DNA of 64,000 nt from Xanthomonas cassavae CFBP 4642 (lineage in GTDB: Bacteria; Pseudomonadota; Gammaproteobacteria; Xanthomonadales; Xanthomonadaceae): contig NZ_CM002139.1 of assembly GCF_000454545.1 (NCBI RefSeq), positions 784,388 to 848,387 on the forward strand. Direction: 5' to 3'. Positions 28,700 to 41,685 of the stretch are shown here, piece after piece. A program made the translations under genes and the position numbers. Position 1 is the first letter of the stretch; the number at the start of each line of letters is the position of its first letter. The notes beneath the pieces were generated by a model. The model was not told where the DNA came from and ran no database searches. It saw only the letters and a program-made list of their open reading frames with translations.

Positions 28700-30240
28700 G
28701 GCTGCCTCCGTAGCGGGGTGGTGGCACGCACCTGCTCGACGTAGGCGCCTGGGTCGTGCAACTGCGCGGCGGCGGCATCGGTGTAGCGCATCAGCGGCTC
28801 GGCCCCAACCGTCATCGCCACCAGGCCGGTCAGCAACAGGACCGTGGCGGCGGTTTCCACCGGGCGCATGCGGCCACGGCGCGGCGGTTGCAGCTCGGGC
28901 GCATCCTCCACCGCGGCGGGCACGCGCCAGAACAGGCGCACGCCGGCACGCGTCAATCCGATCACCACCAGCAGGCTGCTGCCCAGCACCGCGGCCCAGA
29001 CCGGGCCCACCAGGCCGGCGGGCACGTGCTGCAGCAAGGCGGCCTTGGCCAGAAATCCGGACAACGGCGGCAGGCCGGCCACCGCGACCGCGGCGATCAG
29101 GAACATGCTGCCGGGGATCGCCCGCCCCGGCAGTGGCGCCACCACTTCCTTGCGGTCGCTGGCGCTGCCACGGCGGCGCCGGATCAGGTCCGAGACCATG
29201 AACAAGGCCGCAGCCACGAAACTGCTATGCGGCAGGTAGTACAGGCCGGCGCCCAGTGCGCCCGCATCGTCCAGCGAAAACGCGATGAACAACGTCGCTG
29301 CCGAAAACACCACCAGGTACGACACCATCACCCGCAGCCGCGATGCGGCCATCACCCCGAACGCCGCCATCAACAGCGTTGCGATGCCCAGCCACAGCAG
29401 GGCATGTCGTCCGAAGCCGTGCAGCGCGCCAGCACCGGCGCCAAACCACAGCGCCGATACGCGCAAGGTTGCGTATAGCCCGACCTTGGTCATGATCGCG
29501 AACAACGCCGCCACTGCGGCCGGTGCGCGCGAGTAGGTCTCCGGCAGCCACAGATACAGCGGCAGCAGCGCGGCCTTGCTGCAGAACACCAACAGCAACA
29601 AGCCCAATGCGGCCTTGGCCAGCGGCAGGTCCTGCGCCGGCAGCTCGGCAATGCGTTGCGACAGCTCGGCCATGTTGAGGGTGCCGAATACGCCGAACAG
29701 CAAGCCCAGCGCAATCAGGAACAGCGTTGACGCGCACACGTTGAACACCACGTAATGCAGGCCCACGCGCATCTGCAGGCCGCGCCCGCCGCTGAGCAGC
29801 AGCCCGTAGGAGGCGATCAGCATCACTTCGAAGAACACGAACAGGTTGAAGATGTCGCCGGTGAGGAAGGCACCGTTCAAGCCCATCAGCTGGAACTGGA
29901 ACAGGGCATGGAAGTGCGGTGCGCGCCGGTCCCAGCCGGCGCAGGCATGCAGCAGGCAGGCCGAGCCCAGGATCAGCGTCGTCAACAGCATCCATGCCGA
30001 GAGCCGGTCGCCCATCAGCACGATGCCCAGCCGCGCCGGCCAGTCGCCGAGCAGGTAGACCAGCACGCCACCGTCGGCGGCACGCGCGAACAGCGCGATG
30101 ACCGCGGCCGCCAGCACCGCCATGCTCGCCCACGCCACGCTGCGCTGCACGCGTGGCCCGTAACGGCGGTGTTCGACGAACAGCGACGCCGCCGCACCCA
30201 GCATCGGGATCAGGATCGGCAGGATCAGCAAATGATTCAT
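28696..30240 (-). CDS. mrpD: Mrp cation/proton antiporter subunit D
   Basis: The 514-residue protein with about 14 membrane segments is homologous to the antiporter-like subunits of complex I (NuoM/NuoN). It carries FEVMLIASYGLLLSGG and KAALLPLYLWLPETYSRAPAAVAALFAIMTKVGLYA, which contains the conserved Lys and the proton-path Lys/Glu region. It overlaps mrpC and mrpE by 4 bp each. No truncation is seen. Confidence 0.94.
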   Translation of the reverse strand: MNHLLILPILIPMLGAAASLFVEHRRYGPRVQRSVAWASMAVLAAAVIALFARAADGGVLVYLLGDWPARLGIVLMGDRLSAWMLLTTLILGSACLLHACAGWDRRAPHFHALFQFQLMGLNGAFLTGDIFNLFVFFEVMLIASYGLLLSGGRGLQMRVGLHYVVFNVCASTLFLIALGLLFGVFGTLNMAELSQRIAELPAQDLPLAKAALGLLLLVFCSKAALLPLYLWLPETYSRAPAAVAALFAIMTKVGLYATLRVSALWFGAGAGALHGFGRHALLWLGIATLLMAAFGVMAASRLRVMVSYLVVFSAATLFIAFSLDDAGALGAGLYYLPHSSFVAAALFMVSDLIRRRRGSASDRKEVVAPLPGRAIPGSMFLIAAVAVAGLPPLSGFLAKAALLQHVPAGLVGPVWAAVLGSSLLVVIGLTRAGVRLFWRVPAAVEDAPELQPPRRGRMRPVETAATVLLLTGLVAMTVGAEPLMRYTDAAAAQLHDPGAYVEQVRATTPLRRQP

Positions 30241-30610
30241 CGCCGTGCCTGCCGCGTGTCCACACCGGTGGCGGCATCTTCGTGCGCGTCCACGTGATCG
30301 CTGCCGTTATCGCTGCGGCTGCGGATCGCCAGCACCAGGCTCACTGCGGTCATTGCGAAGGCAATCACGATCGCGGTCAGCACCAGTGCCTGCGGCAAGG
30401 GGTCGGTGTAATGCTGCAGATCCACTGGCACGCCCTCGCGCAGCACGGGCGGCTGTCCGCTGCGCAGCCGCCCGCCGGCAAAGATCAGCAGGTTGGTCGC
30501 ATACGACAGGAAGGTCATCCCCAGGATCACATCGAAGCTGCGCGCACGCAGCAGCAGATAGATCGCCAATGCGGTGAGGACGCCGATCGCGCTTGCCACT
30601 GCCAGTTCCA

Positions 30611-30611
<1 letters not shown>
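30237..30611 (-). CDS. mrpC: Mrp cation/proton antiporter subunit C
   Basis: The 124-residue NuoK-like subunit has three membrane segments, with the family motif GMTFLSYATNLLIFAGG (about 31-47) and DPLPQALVLTAIVIAFAMTA (about 72-91). Its ATG shares one base with the mrpA stop (TAATG). Confidence 0.93.
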
Positions 30612-33439
<2,828 letters not shown>

Positions 33440-33567
33440 GCAGGGAACACGAGCCGCGAGCAGGCCAGAGCTTAACAAATCGTTGACTGACGCCAGTGTC
33501 AACGTCGGCACTGCGCCCGCGCTGCCGACGTGGCCGATCGACGACGCATTGGCATGGCGTACTCGGT

Positions 33568-34506
33568 ATGCTGCAGTCATCCGTGACTCGTGTCTTTCGT
33601 CCTGTGACCGCTGCCAATCCCGCCCCAACCGCTGCTGCATCCGCGCCACGCGCCCTGGTTTTCGGCGGGAGCGGGCAAATTGGCGAGCGGTTGCTGGCCC
33701 GGCTGCTCAGCCGCGGCTGGCAGGTCACCGCATGGTCGCGCCAGCCGCGCGCTGCGCGCTCGGGCCTGATCTGGCGGCAAGGCGACCTGTCGGTGCCGGC
33801 AGCGGCAGGCGAGACCTTCGAAGCGATTTTCAGCTGCGGCCCGTTGGACCACTTCGCACGCTGGTATGCCGAAAATCCGGTGCGTGCGCCGCGCATCGTG
33901 GCGTTCGGTTCCACCAGCCTGGAGGTCAAGCAGCATTCGGTCGATGCCGCCGAGCGCGATGTGGCGCAGCGGCTCGCGCACGCCGAGCAGGCGTTGTTCT
34001 CGGCCGCCCAGGCGCGTGGTGCCACGGCCACGGTGCTGCGCCCGACCCTGGTGTATGGCGCCGGACGCGACAAGACCCTGACCCAGATCGCCGGCCTGGC
34101 GCAGCGCACCGGCGCCTTCGTACTGCCGGCCAATGCCACCGGCCTGCGCCAGCCGGTGCACGTGGACGACCTGGCCAGCGCCGCGCTGGCGGTGATCGGT
34201 CAACTGGCAACCCAGCAACGCAGTTATGCCGTTGGCGGTGGCGAAGTGCTGGCTTACACGCAGATGGTGCAGCGTGTGCTGGCCGCACTGCCGCGGCCGG
34301 CGCGGCTGTATCAGGTGCCACCGGGCCTGTTCGGAGTGGCGCTCACGGCCGCCCATCGCCTGGGTCGCCTGCGCGGCATGAATGCCGCCGCGTTGCAGCG
34401 CATGCGCGAAGACCTGGTCTTCGATCTGGAGCCGGCGCGTCGCGATTTCGGCTATGCACCACGCACGTTCCAGCCACTGCCGGAAGAGCTTGGCATCGGC
34501 GAATGA
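33568..34506 (+). CDS. NAD-dependent epimerase/dehydratase-like protein
   Basis: The 312-residue extended-SDR protein has ALVFGGSGQIGERLLARLLSRG as its dinucleotide-binding loop (about 28-49), VLRPTLVYGAGRDKTL in the middle, and VHVDDLASAALAVIG after it, which is typical of epimerases and NDUFA9-like proteins. A canonical YxxxK was not found; the corresponding stretch reads DVAQRLAHAEQALF, so catalysis is uncertain. It is transcribed divergently from the Mrp operon. The ATG at 33568 is preceded only by a weak ribosome site. Confidence 0.8.
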   Translation: MLQSSVTRVFRPVTAANPAPTAAASAPRALVFGGSGQIGERLLARLLSRGWQVTAWSRQPRAARSGLIWRQGDLSVPAAAGETFEAIFSCGPLDHFARWYAENPVRAPRIVAFGSTSLEVKQHSVDAAERDVAQRLAHAEQALFSAAQARGATATVLRPTLVYGAGRDKTLTQIAGLAQRTGAFVLPANATGLRQPVHVDDLASAALAVIGQLATQQRSYAVGGGEVLAYTQMVQRVLAALPRPARLYQVPPGLFGVALTAAHRLGRLRGMNAAALQRMREDLVFDLEPARRDFGYAPRTFQPLPEELGIGE

Positions 34507-34661
34507 TGTCAGCCGGTGTGCGCGGGTGTTAGAGCGCGGCGTTGGCCTCTGCCCAGCTGTCGACAACCGCAGCGACATTGGCATGCATGCAAACTCGCGC
34601 GGTGCTGCCGGGTGTCACGCCGTGGTGGCTTCCGTCGCGCCCGGCCTGTCGTCAGGCACGC

Positions 34662-35147
34662 TCAGTAGCGCCAGCCCAGCTGGCGATATGCCTTGGCCAG
34701 CACCCAGATCGGGCCGATCAGCAGATAGGTCAGGTCGGTCAGAAAGCTTGGCTTGCGGCCTTCGATCTTGTGGCCGACGAACTGGGCGATCCACGCCATC
34801 ACGAATACCGATACGCCTGCGGCAAACAGGCCATTGAGCCCGGCCCTGCCTTCGATCAGCCGGCACAAGCAGCCAAAGAAAAAGAAGATGGCCAGCATGC
34901 CCAGCCCCAACGGGCGCGAGAGCCGGTTGTAGTACGACCATGCGGCAAACATCGCCAGCGCCGCCCACACCCCGCTGCTGAACCAGGTGCCGCCAACCGG
35001 GATGCACCACAGCAGGGCAACCACCGACCACAGGATGGCCGGCACGGCCAGCACGTGGATGTGCTGATTGGTGGCGTTGCGATGGTCGTCGGAATAGCTG
35101 GCGAAATAGCGGTCGATCGCGCGTGCGGTGGTGGTGCGTTCGGTCAT
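34662..35147 (-). CDS. Mpo1/DUF962 family membrane protein
   Basis: The 161-residue protein has the family motif DHRNATNQHIHVLAVPAI (about 20-37) and three to four membrane segments. In yeast the homologue Mpo1 is an Fe2+-dependent dioxygenase acting on 2-hydroxy fatty acids; the conserved His residues (HR and HIH) are present here. The bacterial role is unproven. A strong GGGAGG site precedes the ATG at 35147. Confidence 0.86.
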   Translation of the reverse strand: MTERTTTARAIDRYFASYSDDHRNATNQHIHVLAVPAILWSVVALLWCIPVGGTWFSSGVWAALAMFAAWSYYNRLSRPLGLGMLAIFFFFGCLCRLIEGRAGLNGLFAAGVSVFVMAWIAQFVGHKIEGRKPSFLTDLTYLLIGPIWVLAKAYRQLGWRY

Positions 35148-35255
35148 GTTCCCTCCCAGGAATGACCCAAGCATACGCGTGCGAACGGCCGTGGTGGCAG
35201 TGTGCGAGAAACCGGGCGCTGCCACGCGGCGATTGCATGGCAGCGCCGGGGAGCA

Positions 35256-36850
35256 TCAGTTCACCGACACCGCACTCCAAGCCGCTGCCACGGCGCGGTA
35301 CTGGGTGGAGCTGCCGCCATACAGATCGGTGGCCGCACTCAGCGTGGCCCGACGTGCAGCCGCGTAGTTGCTGGAGGAGGTCATGTAGACCGTGAGCGCG
35401 CGGTACCAGATGCGGCTGGCCGCGGCACGGCCGATCGCGGTCAATGCGGTATTGCCGTTGCAGACCAGCCCGGCCGGAGTGACGTTGTAGCTGGTGCCCG
35501 CACCAAACCCGCTCGGCACCACCGCACCTTCGGCCAGCAAGTAGTAGAAGTGATTGGCCACGCCGGAGCTGTAGTGCACATCGATCGAACCCAGGTTGCT
35601 GCGATAGCAATCGGGCGAGTCGCCATCCAGGCTCGGCTTGAACATGTAGCGCAGGGCCAGCGTTCCGCTGCTGTTGCCGGCAATGAGTTTTTCGCCGATC
35701 AGATAATTGCCGGGCTGTGCGCTGTTGTTGGCGGAGAATTCCACCATCGCGCCCATGATGTCGGAGGTGGCTTCGTTCAGGCCGCCGGACTCGCCTGAAT
35801 ACACCAGCCGCGCCGAGCGGCTGGTCACCCCGTGGGTCATCTCGTGCCCGGCAACGTCCACTGACACCAGCGGTGTAAAGGTGCTGCCGTCGCCATCGCC
35901 GAAGGTCATGCAAAAGCAGCTGTCCGACCAGAAGGCGTTGTTGTAGCGGCTGCCGTAATGCACGCGGCTGCGTGCGCCCTTGCCATCGTTGGCGATGCCG
36001 CTGCGCGAATGGGTGTTCTTGAAGTAATCCCAGGTCAGCGCCACGCCGTAATGCGCATCCACAGCCACCGTTGCGGCGTCGCTGCTGGCGCCGCTGCCCC
36101 AGGCGTTGTCGGTATCGGTCAGCAGCGTACCGTTGCCGGAGGTACTGTTGCGCATGGTGTAGGTGGCGCCGCCGCCGCGACCGAGATCGGTCATCTCGAA
36201 ACCGCTGCTACAGCGCGTGGTGGTCAGCGCCACGCTACCGGCATACAGCGGCGCCCGGTACCCGCCGCGCTGGTGCCGCCTGCACATGCGGTATGCACCG
36301 TGTCCCAGGCATCGAGGATGCGTTGATCCACGGCATCGACGATGTAATGCATTTCGGTTGGCGTCTGATCGGGCTTGATGCCGCGATAGATCACCTCATA
36401 CGCAAGGCGTGGGGCACCCTGGCGTGCGTACAGCGCCAGACTGGCACGCGGCGGCGCATCCTGCGGTACATCGAAGTGCGCACCGGCCACGCGCACTGCA
36501 GTGTCGGCATCGATGCCAGGCACCAGGCCCGGACGTACCGGCGTGTCCAGGGTCTGGCTCAACTGACGCATCACTCCACGCCGCGAATGCACTACCACGT
36601 CGCCACCGATCACCGGCAGGCCCTGATACGTGCGATCGAAGCGCACGTGCTCGGTGCCATCGGCATCGACGATGCTGTCGCGCGCGATGAAGACATCGGC
36701 CGGCGCGCGATGGGCCATGGCCGATGCGGTATTGCCCAGCAATGCCTGTGCACGCGACACCGCCGCGTCGGCAGACAGGTCCACCGCGGTGGCGGCAGCA
36801 GAAAACGACAGCGCGCAGCAGATCGCCGCGCCCAACAGATGCAATTGCAT
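35256..36850 (-). pseudogene. M4-family secreted zinc metalloprotease, single frameshift
   Basis: The first about 200 codons (from ATG 36850) encode a signal peptide (MQLHLLGAAICCALSFSAAATA) and the FTP/PepSY-type propeptide, ending HTACAGGTSAAGTGR before running into a stop at 36224. The catalytic part continues in another frame from about 36247 (LYAGSVALTTTRCSSGFEM) and contains HEMTHGVTSRSARLVYSGE with the third ligand in SGGLNEATSDIMG. Restoring one base in the GC run at about 36245-36250 rejoins the frames. The full enzyme would be about 530 residues, exported and self-processed. A base-calling error is a live alternative to a true pseudogene. Confidence 0.84.
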
Positions 36851-37229
36851 GACGACTCTCTCCAGAAAACGTGCAATGCAAAGACCGGCCGCACCCCCCG
36901 GGACAGCCGGTCGCCGATGGCACCTCGGGTGCCGGCAGTTACGCTTGCACAGTCCCGAACCGGACGGTAGTAAAAGTTACAGATGTATCGCGTTCTGTGC
37001 GCCCGGCCACTTTGCGCTGCGGACCGCATCGCACAGATGCGCCTGTCTCAGTACGCGCAAGGCATCTATACGATGGTATCCGCGCAATCTCCCTATCGCG
37101 TTGGCAGGTTCGGTAGGTTGATGCGCCGGTATGCGCGCGTGCGGCAGGCAAACACGGTGAATGACGCGGCTCCTTGAACTCAACATTCAATGAGTGACGT
37201 CTCACTTTTACCCGGGTGCAGGTGCGGCA
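36851..37229. other. 379-bp intergenic region
   Basis: This region lies upstream of the metalloprotease gene and downstream of the effector gene; it should contain the protease promoter. Open frames exist on both strands but have no family resemblance. No RNA gene was recognised. Confidence 0.45.
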
Positions 37230-37243
37230 GATGGAAGGCAGCT

Positions 37244-37268
37244 AAAAAAGCCGGCCATTCAGGCCGGC
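37244..37268 (-). terminator. Rho-independent terminator after the effector gene
   Basis: On the minus strand a perfect 7-bp stem (GCCGGCC/GGCCGGC) with a 5-base loop is followed by six T residues, 24 bp past the stop of the effector gene at 37292. Confidence 0.88.
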
Positions 37269-37291
37269 CGACTTTCTCGTGTATCGCGAAC

Positions 37292-39166
37292 TCAGCGGCC
37301 GCCGATGGCGACCTTGTGTTGCTCTTCGTGCGCCTGTTGCTGCTGCGACTGGCCAGCCAGCAACTGCGCGCTGGTCTGCTCCAATGACGGGGCAGGCTGG
37401 TTCAGATCCACCGCCGCACGAAACCCCGGTGTGGTTCCCATCACGAACGCCTTGCCGTCCTGCACCGTCACGTGTTGCAGTTTCTCTGCGCTGTCGATGC
37501 CATTCTGCTTGGCCTGCAACGTGACGTTGGCCGCCGTCTCGTTGGAGATCATGCTCGGCAGCTTGCTGCGGATCGCATTGTGCAACGCATGGTCCGGGTG
37601 AGAGGCATCGTTGAGCGACGGGCCCTTTGGTGCCGCGACCGGGGCGTCAGCCGCTTTTGCCGCAGTCTGCGCCGCAGGTGCCGACAACGCCGCTCGCGTA
37701 TCGCGGCCGACGACTCCGTCCTGCTGCAGCCCATATTGCTTCTGGAACGCCATCACCGCCTCGCGCGTGTTGTCGCCAAAGCGTCCGTCCTCGGCAAGCT
37801 GATTGCCCTGCGCGTCGCGTACACCCAGCCGGTTGAGATCTTGCAGCAGCGACTGTACTTCGCCTCCGCGAGCTCCGTGCTTCATTAGGGGATGAGAGGT
37901 GGTTTCGTTCGAGAATGGGTGAGCTGGCGACACACTGGTGTGTGTCTGAGTGCGTGCTGCAGGCGGCTCGGACGTACCATGCAGTGGTGCACGCACCTGG
38001 AACTCGGGTTTCGGAGTCAACGCGCCGACAATACGCGTCCCGCCGCCGTCCCAATAGCCGCCGGGAGTGATCGTGACCTCTGCAGGTCCCGTGCTGCCTT
38101 GAGAGCCGATGAACTGGATATTTCCTTTGGCGTCGTAACCCTTGAAGATGCCGACATGCTGGCCCTGCGATGATGAAAACATCAGAATGTCGCTCTGGTG
38201 CAGGCTTCCATTTGGCTTGCGTGCTTCTGCAGCCGAAGTGACATCGAAATGTTCGCGTGCATATGCGGTGGTATTGGCGCCATTGAACAATTTGGCAGTC
38301 GTGAAGCCAGCCGCGTTTTCGCCGGGCACATCGTATCCGGCGTTTTTGAGCCCGCGCCAGACAAAGGCGGAGCAGTCCACGCCCAGCCGTCCGTCGCCAT
38401 CGGCGTCACGCTCTAGCCGACTGCTGTCGCGGCCTGGGCGTGGATGATCGGGACGACCGTACTCGTACCGCCGACCTTCACCCAGGAAATGCTGATACGC
38501 CTCGTTGTAGACGGCAGCGCCGGTGGCGCCTGCTGCCGCTTGATTGGCTGTAGGTGTGGTTGCAGCGGGCGTCGTGGATGATGGCGTCTGGGGCTGTCCC
38601 ACTGATGGCGTATGCGAAGGTTGCTGGGTGGTCGTTACTTCGCCCGCGCGCCAGCCCTCGAAACGCCGAATTCCGTCCGCGAGCACCTCGCGTTCGCGCA
38701 CGCTCATCTGTCCAACCGTTTTCTCGCGCAGATCCACGCCGTGTCGATCGCCTTCGGCAAAGATCGCGGCTGCCTGCTCCTTGTGATGGGTGCGGCCACT
38801 GTAATCAGCGGTCGAATAACTTGGCAGGATCTCTTCAACGGTCTTTTCGGCGAAGCGCCGCTCCAGTAGCTGGATTTTGGCAGCGCGACCGGCTTCATAA
38901 CTTTCAAAGACGGCGTTGCCCCACTGATCCAGCCCGACCACGCCTTGATAGCGATTCTGTGCCGCTTCGAGTGCTTGCTCTCGGGTGCGGGGGTTATTGA
39001 CGGTCTTATCGGCACTTCCGGCAAATTCGAATTTGAGGTTGCCGGGATTGTTGTTACGCCACGAGACGGTGCCACCGGAGCGGGTGATGACGCTGTCGTC
39101 ATCCATTTCCAGCGTACGCGTCGTGCCCACACTACTGACCACACGGGTAATCTTGGGATCCGACAT
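37292..39166 (-). CDS. T4SS effector: NlpC/P60-like and peptidoglycan-binding domains, XVIPCD
   Basis: The 624-residue protein has no signal peptide. An N-terminal module begins SWRNNNPGNLKFEF (about 36-49). A cysteine-peptidase-like domain follows with Cys265 (GVDCSAFVWRGL) and His337 (QGQHVGIFKG), as in NlpC/P60 or CHAP enzymes. A PG_binding_1 domain spans about 430-495 (GARGGEVQSLLQDLNRLGVR). The tail (about 515-624) has GPSLNDASHPDHALHNAIR, FVMGT and a Gln-rich end, the XVIPCD that docks VirD4 of the Xanthomonas antibacterial T4SS. It probably cuts peptidoglycan in attacked cells. The gene upstream encodes a lipoprotein, the likely immunity protein. Confidence 0.85.
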   Translation of the reverse strand: MSDPKITRVVSSVGTTRTLEMDDDSVITRSGGTVSWRNNNPGNLKFEFAGSADKTVNNPRTREQALEAAQNRYQGVVGLDQWGNAVFESYEAGRAAKIQLLERRFAEKTVEEILPSYSTADYSGRTHHKEQAAAIFAEGDRHGVDLREKTVGQMSVREREVLADGIRRFEGWRAGEVTTTQQPSHTPSVGQPQTPSSTTPAATTPTANQAAAGATGAAVYNEAYQHFLGEGRRYEYGRPDHPRPGRDSSRLERDADGDGRLGVDCSAFVWRGLKNAGYDVPGENAAGFTTAKLFNGANTTAYAREHFDVTSAAEARKPNGSLHQSDILMFSSSQGQHVGIFKGYDAKGNIQFIGSQGSTGPAEVTITPGGYWDGGGTRIVGALTPKPEFQVRAPLHGTSEPPAARTQTHTSVSPAHPFSNETTSHPLMKHGARGGEVQSLLQDLNRLGVRDAQGNQLAEDGRFGDNTREAVMAFQKQYGLQQDGVVGRDTRAALSAPAAQTAAKAADAPVAAPKGPSLNDASHPDHALHNAIRSKLPSMISNETAANVTLQAKQNGIDSAEKLQHVTVQDGKAFVMGTTPGFRAAVDLNQPAPSLEQTSAQLLAGQSQQQQAHEEQHKVAIGGR

Positions 39167-39217
39167 GAGCTGTTCCTTTGCTGAGTGGTTGGTCGAACCT
39201 GATGTGTATTGTCTGAC

Positions 39218-39889
39218 TTACAGTCCGTTCGAAAATACGTCCAGTGCCTCCGCGCTGACCCATCCCTGCGCGCAACTGCCAACATACCGCCCGGGTGCTG
39301 CTGCATGGCAGGCATCGCCACGCGCAGGCGTTATACGCTTGATCGGCCTATCGCCATACGTCTTGCAAAGCACATTGTTTTTGCACTTTGCAACGCTGTC
39401 TGCGGGAATTACCACGACGTAATAATAAAGCGGGTTCTGTCCTGCGCGGCCGATCGCCTGGATGCAGACGAGCTGGCCTTGTGCCAGGCTGGCATTCGCC
39501 GTTGCGCTGCTGCCTGTGGTGGGCACCGTATTCAATGCATCCACACCCTTGGCTTGTGCAACGCCAGCGAAGAACCCCTCATCGCCACAATCGGGCGACA
39601 GCTCTACGTCGTAGAAATCACCGCTATCGACATTGCCTGCGGTGCAGCCTTTCGCCGTCTTTGCATCCGTGCACTTGACGCCGCTGGTTTGTATCAGCGC
39701 GGCAAGTGTGTCGTTTAACGACGCACCTGCAGGTGCTGAGGGTGCAGTCGACGCAGTAGGCGCGGCTGGCAATGCGGCAGGCGCGGCAGACTCGCCGGAA
39801 CTGCAGGCGCTCAGTACGAGCAGTGAACCGGACAGCAGGGCGCCGCAGAGTGCGCGTGAGTGGCCGAGAAGTAGACCTGACAGAGCCAT
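39218..39889 (-). CDS. Lipoprotein, probable cognate immunity protein (X-Tfi type)
   Basis: The 223-residue protein has a signal peptide ending in the lipobox LVLSAC (Cys about 31), an Ala/Pro-rich spacer, and a Cys-containing globular domain (TSGVKCTDAKTAKGCTAGN...ELSPDCGDEGFF...VCIQAIG...AKCKNNVLCKTYGD). It lies 51 bp upstream of the effector gene on the same strand. Periplasmic lipoproteins paired with peptidoglycan-targeting T4SS effectors are the usual immunity proteins in this system, so that role is inferred from position, export and partner. The ATG at 39889 was chosen because the signal peptide starts there. Confidence 0.76.
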   Translation of the reverse strand: MALSGLLLGHSRALCGALLSGSLLVLSACSSGESAAPAALPAAPTASTAPSAPAGASLNDTLAALIQTSGVKCTDAKTAKGCTAGNVDSGDFYDVELSPDCGDEGFFAGVAQAKGVDALNTVPTTGSSATANASLAQGQLVCIQAIGRAGQNPLYYYVVVIPADSVAKCKNNVLCKTYGDRPIKRITPARGDACHAAAPGRYVGSCAQGWVSAEALDVFSNGL

Positions 39890-40101
39890 TGCGACCTTAT
39901 TGGACAGAGGCGCGCCATCGCGGCGTGCCTGATGGGGGTATATGCCAATGCACGTGGATGGCCGTGGTGAACTTTCACGCACGGCTGCCGACGGGCTCCG
40001 GCGGCCTCTTGGATTGGGTCCAGGCGCGCCGAGTATGTCGGCGCTCAAGTCATGGCGGCGTCAGTGCGACTCAAAGCCCCTGACAGCGGGGCGCCACCCC
40101 A

Positions 40102-41028
40102 TCAATCGACCGAAATACCCGCCAGCCGCTGCAGTGCTTCGGCGTACTTCGCACGCGTACGGTCGATCACTTCCGCCGGCAGGCGCGGGCCCGGCGCGGT
40201 CTTGCCCCAGTCCAGCGTCTCCAGATAATCGCGCACGAACTGCTTGTCGTAGCTGGGCGGGCTGGTGCCCACTTCGTACTGGTCGGCCGGCCAGTAGCGC
40301 GATGAGTCCGGGGTCAGCATCTCGTCCATGATGTACAGGCGACCATCGGCATCGGTGCCGAACTCGAACTTGGTATCGGCCAGCAAAATGCCGCGCTCGG
40401 CGGCGAAGTCTGCGGCGAAACGGTAGATGCGCAAGGTGGCATCGCGCACGCGTTCGGCCAGTTCGGCGCCGACGGTCTTGACCATCGCATCGAAGTCGAT
40501 GTTTTCGTCATGGTCGCCGACGGCGGCCTTGGTCGATGGGGTAAAGATCGGCTCGGGCAGTTTCTCGGCCTGGCGCAGGCCGTCGGGCAGTTCGATGCCG
40601 CTGACCTTGCCGGTACGCTGGTAGTCCTTCCAGCCGCTGCCGATCAGGTAGCCGCGGGCAATCGCTTCCACCGGCACCGGCTTGAGCTTGCGTGTCACCA
40701 CCGCGCGTTTGGCGTACAACGCCGGGTCCACACCGTCGGGCAGCACCTGCTCGACGCTGATGTTGACCAGGTGGTTGGGCATCAGGTGGTCGGTCTTGTG
40801 GAACCAGAAGTTGGACACCTGGCAGAGCATCTCGCCCTTGCCTGGAATCGGATCCGGCAGCACCACGTCGAATGCGGACAGGCGGTCGGTGGCCACCATC
40901 AACAGGTAGTCGCCCAGGGGGGCGTCGGCGGGCAGGCGATCGCGCGGAATATCGAAGACATCGCGGACCTTGCCACGGTGACGCAACGGCAGGCCGGGCA
41001 GATCGGATTGCAACAGCGTGGTCGACAC
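40102..41028 (-). CDS. purC: SAICAR synthetase
   Basis: The 308-residue ATP-dependent enzyme joins CAIR and L-aspartate in purine synthesis. Family motifs are [51 protein letters not shown] and [20 protein letters not shown]. The gene appears to start at a GTG at 41028 (coding [19 protein letters not shown]), which has AGGAG 5 bp upstream; the other in-frame GTG at 41034 sits directly on that site, so the start at 41028 is preferred. It is monocistronic as far as visible. Confidence 0.95.
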   Translation of the reverse strand: MSTTLLQSDLPGLPLRHRGKVRDVFDIPRDRLPADAPLGDYLLMVATDRLSAFDVVLPDPIPGKGEMLCQVSNFWFHKTDHLMPNHLVNISVEQVLPDGVDPALYAKRAVVTRKLKPVPVEAIARGYLIGSGWKDYQRTGKVSGIELPDGLRQAEKLPEPIFTPSTKAAVGDHDENIDFDAMVKTVGAELAERVRDATLRIYRFAADFAAERGILLADTKFEFGTDADGRLYIMDEMLTPDSSRYWPADQYEVGTSPPSYDKQFVRDYLETLDWGKTAPGPRLPAEVIDRTRAKYAEALQRLAGISVD

Positions 41029-41235
41029 AGGCACTCCTAAGGACGTCGCAATGACGCTGTCCCCGGGACCCGGCGGGCCCGCGGGTGGGCAGCGGGCCGC
41101 GTAGTGTACGGCGCTTCGTCGCGCCCCGCTGGATTTATTGGCGGCTACCGCGCACGCGATGTGGACAGCCCGTCAGCCAGGCCGGGCGGGGGTTCGGGTA
41201 AGATCGCCAGCCCGCCTTCCCCACTCCGATCGCCC

Positions 41236-41565
41236 ATGTCCTGGTACGGAAAACTGCTCGGCGCATTGGCCGGCGCCCTGCTGTTCCGCGGCGCGCCGTT
41301 CGTGGGGCTGATGATCGGCCTGGCGATCGGGCATGCCGTGGACGCGGGCTGGTTCAAGCGCCGGGCGGACAATCCCTACGAAGCACTGGGGCTGGAGCCG
41401 GACGCCACCACGGCCGAGATCGATCTGGCCTATCGCCGGCTGATGTCGCGCTACCACCCGGACAAGGTGGCCAACGCCGAGCCGGAGGCGCGCCGTCAGG
41501 CAGAGAAGAAGGCCAGCCAGATCAACGCTGCCTACGACCGCATCCAGCGGCTGCGCAAGCGCTAA
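41236..41565 (+). CDS. Membrane-anchored J-domain protein
   Basis: The 109-residue protein has an N-terminal membrane segment (LLGALAGALLFRGAPFVGLMIGLAIG) and a C-terminal J domain (NPYEALGLEPDATTAEIDLAYRRLMSRYHPDKV) with the HPD motif intact. It would recruit and stimulate DnaK at the inner membrane. It is much shorter than DjlA because the middle region is absent, which is common for small DjlA-like proteins. The ATG at 41236 begins the membrane segment. Confidence 0.86.
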   Translation: MSWYGKLLGALAGALLFRGAPFVGLMIGLAIGHAVDAGWFKRRADNPYEALGLEPDATTAEIDLAYRRLMSRYHPDKVANAEPEARRQAEKKASQINAAYDRIQRLRKR

Positions 41566-41629
41566 TTGGGTGGCGCTTGCGCGTTGCGCGTTCAACATCC
41601 GCAGCACGCAAGCCCGCCGCGCATTCCGC

Positions 41630-41669
41630 AAAAAAACAGCGCCACCCGGGCCCAGCCCAGATGGCGCTG
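41630..41669 (-). terminator. Rho-independent terminator of the outer membrane protein gene
   Basis: On the minus strand an 8-bp stem (CAGCGCCA/TGGCGCTG) with a 17-base loop is followed by seven T residues. It lies downstream of the outer membrane protein gene at 41827, with a MITE-like element in between. Confidence 0.8.
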
Positions 41670-41685
41670 CCGGTAGCCCGGCATT

